From contig NZ_CP053381.1 in the NCBI RefSeq assembly GCF_017868775.1, positions 1,860,001-1,924,000 on the forward strand: 64,000 nucleotides of DNA. The letters run 5' to 3'. A program made the translations under genes and the position numbers. The DNA is from Billgrantia sulfidoxydans. GTDB taxonomy: Bacteria; Pseudomonadota; Gammaproteobacteria; Pseudomonadales; Halomonadaceae. This document shows positions 60,645 through 64,000 of the stretch, piece by piece (the first letter of the stretch is position 1; the number at the start of each line of letters is the position of its first letter). Under the pieces are notes generated by a model, which searched no databases, was not told the DNA's origin, and saw only the letters and a list, made by a program, of their open reading frames with translations.

Positions 60645-63436
60645 CAGCCGATTTCCTTGCCGGGGCCGGCCACGGTCATCAGCTTGCCGAGGTTGGCCAG
60701 GATCAGCAGGGTCGCCCCGACCACGGTGGCGTAGACCCCAAGGTCGAAGAGCATGGCGGTGGCCAGCTCGACGTCGCCGAGCAGCGGCAGGTGCACGTGG
60801 CCATGGGCCGAAGTGAGGAACGGGTAGCCCAGCAGCCAGCTGCCGAGGCCGGTGGTCACGGCGATCAGGATGCCGGCCCCGATCAGCGGGCGGAAGGCGG
60901 TCAGCATGCGTTCCTGGGCCCACACCAACCCGCCTGCCATGTACTGCAGCGTCAACGCCACGGCAGTGATCAGCCCGGCGATGAAGCCGCCGCCGGGCAG
61001 GTTGTGGCCGCGCAGGAAGATGTAGGCCGAGACCAGCAGGGCGATCGGCAGCACCAGCCTGGCCACGGTGCTCAGCATGATCGGGTGCGGTTCGGCGACC
61101 CAGTGCGCGGGGTTGGTGTCGACCACCCGCTCCTTGAGCTGCAGGTCGCGGGTGAAGGCGAACACCGCCACCGCCGCGATGCCCAGCACGGTGATCTCGC
61201 CCAGGGTATCGAAGCCGCGGAAGTCCACCAGGATCACGTTGACCACGTTGGTGCCGCCGCCCCCCGGCAGGCTGTTGGTGAGGAAGAAGTCGGAGATGCT
61301 CTGTTGCGGCCGGGTCAGGATGGCGAAGCTGAAGGCGGCCACGCCGCCGCCCATCAGGCCGGCGATGGCAAGATCCCGCCCCATTCGGAGGCGCGAGGAT
61401 TCCCGGGGCGACTGCTGGGGCAGGAAGGAGAGCGCCAGCATCATGATCACCACCGCCATCACCTCGACCATCAGTTGGGTCAGGGCCAGATCCGGCGCCG
61501 AGAAGCGCGCGAAGGCGACGGTAACCAGCAGCCCGGTCACCCCGAGCAGCAGCAGGGCCGGCAGGCGAAGGTGGTGGAACACCACCACGCCGAGGGCCGC
61601 CAGGCAGAGCAGGATGGCGGCCAGCACGGTCAGCGGGTCGAGGGGCGCCAGCGCCACGCCGCCGTGCCAGCGCGCCACGCCGAGCAGCTCCACGCCGACC
61701 AGCACGACGACGGTCACCATGATGAAGATCAGGTAGCGCTGCTGCGACCCGTTCTCGAGCTGGAACACGCGCTGCTGCGATAGCGTGATGGTGCGCAGCA
61801 TGATCCAGTCGAAGATCTCCTTGGCGTCCACCTCGGGCAGCCGCGCATGGAGGCGGAACAGCGGGTCGCGGATGTGGTAGAAGAGCGCGCCGCCCGCCAG
61901 CGCCACGAGGCTCATGAACATGGGCAGGGAGCCCCCCAGCGCCGCGAAGTCGTAGGCGGGAAGGTCGGCCTGGCGAGAGGCCTCGAACGCCGGCTGGACC
62001 AGTGTCGCGTTGAGCCCTGTCGGCGCCAGGCCCGCGTAGAGCGTGGCCAGGGCCAGCAGGGCAATGGGCGTCAGCGCCGCCGCGCGGGGCTCCCTGGGCG
62101 GCCAGACGGGCAGGTCGATGGGTCTGCCGTTGAAGTAGACGTTGTGGAAGATGCGAATCGAGTAGGCCACCGAGAACAGCCCGGCCAGGGTCACCCAGGC
62201 GGGGATCGCCACGGTCGCCCAGCCGGGCGTTGCCACCAGCAGGCTCTCGCCGAACAGCATCTTCTTGCTCAGGTAGCCGCTCATCAACGGCAGGCCGGCC
62301 ATGGCCGCGGCGGGGATCGCCGACAGGGCCATCAGCCACGGCATGAAGCGCCACATGCCGTTGATGTGGCGCATGTCACGGGTGCCGGTGGCGCGGCTAA
62401 CGTAGCCCGCCATCATAAACAGCGGCGCCTTGAACAACGCGTGGCACACCAGGTGAAAGAGCGCCGCGGCCACCGCCATGGGCGTACCCAGGCCCAGCAG
62501 CAGCATGATCATGCCCAGGTGGGAGACCGTGGAGTAGGCCAGCAGCCCCTTCATGTCATGCATGAACATGGCCACGAAGGCACCCACCATCAGCGTCACC
62601 ATGCCGGTCAGGGTGACCAGGTGGAACCACAGTTCGGATTCCGCCAGGGCGGGATGCAGCCGGGCGAGCAGGAACAGCCCCGCCTTGACCATGGTGGCGC
62701 TGTGCAGATAGGCAGAGACCGGCGTCGGCGCCGTCATGGCGTGGGGCAGCCAGAGATGGAAGGGAAACTGTGCCGACTTGGTGAAGGCCCCGAGCAGGAT
62801 CAGGTTGAGCATCAGCGCATAATGCTCATGGGCACGGATCCGGTCGCCGGATTCGAGCACCACCGACAGTTCGTAGCTACCGGCCGCCTGACCCAGCAGC
62901 ACGATGCCGCCCAGCAGCAGCAGCCCGCCGCCACCGGTGATCACCAGTGACATACGCGCGCCCAGCCGGGACGCATGGCGCTCGCTGTGAAAGCCGATCA
63001 GCAGGAACGACACCAGGCTGGTCAGTTCCCAGAACACCAGCATGAACAGCAGGTTCTCGGACAGCACGATGCCCAGCATGGCCGCCATGAACAGCAGCAC
63101 CAGGATGTAGAAGCGCGCGGCCGAGGCGCTGCCCTCGAAGTAGTAGCGTGCGTAGAGCAGGATCAAACCGCCGATGCCAGTGATCAGCAGGGCGAACAGC
63201 AGGCCCAGGCCGTCGAGACGAAATGCCACGTCGAGCCCCAGCGAGGGCAGCCAGGTCAGGGTATGAACGATCGTTTCGCCGCTCGAGACCCGCGGCAGCC
63301 AGCCCAGCAGCAGGGCGAAGCTCGAGACGGCAGGCAAGGCGGCGAGAGTCGCCAGCTGCCGGGACGTGCCGCCCCGGCGAAGAGCGGGAAGCCAGGCGCC
63401 CAGCAGGGGTAGCAGGACGACGAGGGCAAGGGCCAT
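60644..63436 (-). CDS. phaAB: Mrp-type antiporter subunit A with fused subunit B domain
   Basis: Membrane protein of 930 residues. The first 750 or so are a NuoL-like MnhA: FWELTSLVSFLLIGFHSE, KSAQFPFHLWLPHAMTAPTP with the conserved Lys, and VSAYLHSATMVKAGLFLLAR. The last 140 are an MnhB-type domain (FLRGHNLPGGGFIAGLITAV). Fusion of A and B is typical of group 2 (Pha) antiporters, giving six genes instead of seven. The ATG at 63436 is chosen since upstream codons lack hydrophobic character. It exports Na+ or K+ in exchange for H+, important at high salt or pH. Confidence 0.95.
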   Translation of the reverse strand: MALALVVLLPLLGAWLPALRRGGTSRQLATLAALPAVSSFALLLGWLPRVSSGETIVHTLTWLPSLGLDVAFRLDGLGLLFALLITGIGGLILLYARYYFEGSASAARFYILVLLFMAAMLGIVLSENLLFMLVFWELTSLVSFLLIGFHSERHASRLGARMSLVITGGGGLLLLGGIVLLGQAAGSYELSVVLESGDRIRAHEHYALMLNLILLGAFTKSAQFPFHLWLPHAMTAPTPVSAYLHSATMVKAGLFLLARLHPALAESELWFHLVTLTGMVTLMVGAFVAMFMHDMKGLLAYSTVSHLGMIMLLLGLGTPMAVAAALFHLVCHALFKAPLFMMAGYVSRATGTRDMRHINGMWRFMPWLMALSAIPAAAMAGLPLMSGYLSKKMLFGESLLVATPGWATVAIPAWVTLAGLFSVAYSIRIFHNVYFNGRPIDLPVWPPREPRAAALTPIALLALATLYAGLAPTGLNATLVQPAFEASRQADLPAYDFAALGGSLPMFMSLVALAGGALFYHIRDPLFRLHARLPEVDAKEIFDWIMLRTITLSQQRVFQLENGSQQRYLIFIMVTVVVLVGVELLGVARWHGGVALAPLDPLTVLAAILLCLAALGVVVFHHLRLPALLLLGVTGLLVTVAFARFSAPDLALTQLMVEVMAVVIMMLALSFLPQQSPRESSRLRMGRDLAIAGLMGGGVAAFSFAILTRPQQSISDFFLTNSLPGGGGTNVVNVILVDFRGFDTLGEITVLGIAAVAVFAFTRDLQLKERVVDTNPAHWVAEPHPIMLSTVARLVLPIALLVSAYIFLRGHNLPGGGFIAGLITAVALTLQYMAGGLVWAQERMLTAFRPLIGAGILIAVTTGLGSWLLGYPFLTSAHGHVHLPLLGDVELATAMLFDLGVYATVVGATLLILANLGKLMTVAGPGKEIG

Positions 63437-63778
63437 GCGGGCGCTTGCGGCTAACGTCGTAAAGCGGGCTGGCGGCTGGGTTCCTCCAGGCGCCGACAGG
63501 AAGGCGTTGGTTGACTCGGGAATGGGTGTGGATACGGGTGGATGGATTCTCGCATGACGCCCCCTGAAGCCGTGAAGATCTTCATCGCATCGCCGCGGCG
63601 TCGCCAGTGACGTGCCTGGCGTCGCCTGCCGGAAAATTGCCGTCAACGGCCTTCACTATAGTGGGCTTTGCCGGCCCGTTCCTTGGCTCGTGTCAACGCT
63701 GGGCGAGGTTTCCGATGTTCGCGGGCGAGCGCTTGGACAGCTTCGTCTCGACACGCTGCCGGCTTCCTGCCCCGGGGT
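63437..63778. other. Intergenic region upstream of the pha operon
   Basis: 342 bases between phaAB and the partial regulator, both on the minus strand. It must hold the pha operon promoter, but I see no distinct palindrome, terminator or short gene. Confidence 0.5.
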
Positions 63779-64000
63779 TCAGCTGGCGGGCTGCTGGTTC
63801 GGCGGCACGATGCCCAGCCGCTTCATGCGGCGGTAGATGGTCGGGCGTGATAGCCCCAGTTCCCGGGCCACGGCGCTGACGTTCCATTGGTGTCGGCACA
63901 GGGCGCGGTAGAGCAGGTCCTGATGGAGCGGTCGCGCGGATGAACCGGTGGCGGTGGACAGGGCCTGGCCCTGGCTGGCACCGGGGTGGGCCAACTGACC
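63779..64000 (-). CDS. Fis-type HTH C-terminus of a sigma-54-type activator (5' partial)
   Basis: The visible 74 residues run open to the window edge. LLYRALCRHQWNVSAVAREL and GLSRPTIYRRMKRLGI form a typical Fis helix-turn-helix that ends many AcoR-like enhancer-binding proteins, and VPPNQ is a common ending. An independent short protein starting at the TTG at 63994 is unlikely. Its targets lie outside the window. Confidence 0.8.
   Translation of the reverse strand, partial: GQLAHPGASQGQALSTATGSSARPLHQDLLYRALCRHQWNVSAVARELGLSRPTIYRRMKRLGIVPPNQQPAS

Noticed and set aside
60791..63412. Plus-strand frames opposite phaAB
   Set aside because: Highly polar Gln/His/Arg text, mirror of a hydrophobic membrane protein.
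58017..63436. NADH dehydrogenase (Nuo) operon
   Set aside because: The NuoL/M/K-like subunits are accompanied by E, F and G subunits and a fused B domain, and no NADH-binding subunits are present; this is a Pha/Mrp antiporter.
1..64000. CRISPR array, tRNA, rRNA or insertion sequence
   Set aside because: No regularly spaced repeats, cloverleaf, rRNA text or transposase-like protein was seen.

Overview
The window looks like chromosomal DNA of a GC-rich, halotolerant gammaproteobacterium. Halomonas or a close relative is the best guess, from gene style and content: a six-gene Pha-type Mrp antiporter, a complete liu operon, a dimethylglycine/sarcosine dehydrogenase-like enzyme, TRAP-like Tct transport and a VgrG/VasX-type secretion locus. 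No rRNA, tRNA, CRISPR array, integrase or intact insertion sequence was seen. All family calls were made by reading the sequence; no database search was run.

Layout. 0-2.6 kb: the end of a 2-oxoacid dehydrogenase operon (E1 alpha/beta fusion, E2, and a dedicated acyl carrier protein). 2.7-8.4 kb: a LysR regulator, a dimethylglycine/sarcosine dehydrogenase-like flavoprotein, and a FabF-type ketosynthase divergent from a TetR regulator. 8.4-17.4 kb: a TPR regulator divergent from a truncated haemoglobin, small stress and hypothetical genes, a decayed gene, a Cys-rich DUF2703 protein overlapping a SigZ-like sigma factor, katG, and a cold-shock/DUF1294 membrane protein.

17.4-22.75 kb is an AT-rich accessory island in a GC-rich chromosome. 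It encodes an 845-residue Schlafen-AlbA2/STAND NTPase/helical-repeat protein with the architecture of an antiviral sensor, an unrecognised 319-residue protein, an HNH nuclease-like protein and a frameshifted small gene. An attC-like site lies between the last two. This is the best candidate for an undescribed (probably defence) system.

22.8-28.9 kb: an XRE-AAA-TPR regulator convergent with and overlapping an FAD amine-oxidase-like enzyme, then a Stf0 sulfotransferase. 29.1-35.9 kb: a type VI secretion module (VgrG, a VasX-like pore-forming effector split by a frameshift in a C5 run, a membrane immunity candidate, and a 26-codon remnant of a second immunity gene). 35.9-43.6 kb: a methyltransferase and the complete liuABCDE leucine/isovalerate operon behind a LiuR-like palindrome.

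43.7-50.6 kb: an SbtA-like transporter with a divergent LysR regulator, then gntR-tctC-tctB-tctA divergent from an amidohydrolase, with strong palindromes in the shared promoter region. 50.6-57.7 kb: a redox-flavoured cluster (flavin monooxygenase, OsmC, duplicated DUF4242 protein, BTAD regulator) divergent from a cysteine synthase-glutaredoxin fusion and an AhpD-like protein. 57.7-63.4 kb: phaAB-C-D-E-F-G, a multisubunit Na+(K+)/H+ antiporter. The right edge holds the C-terminal Fis-type helix-turn-helix of a sigma-54-type activator.
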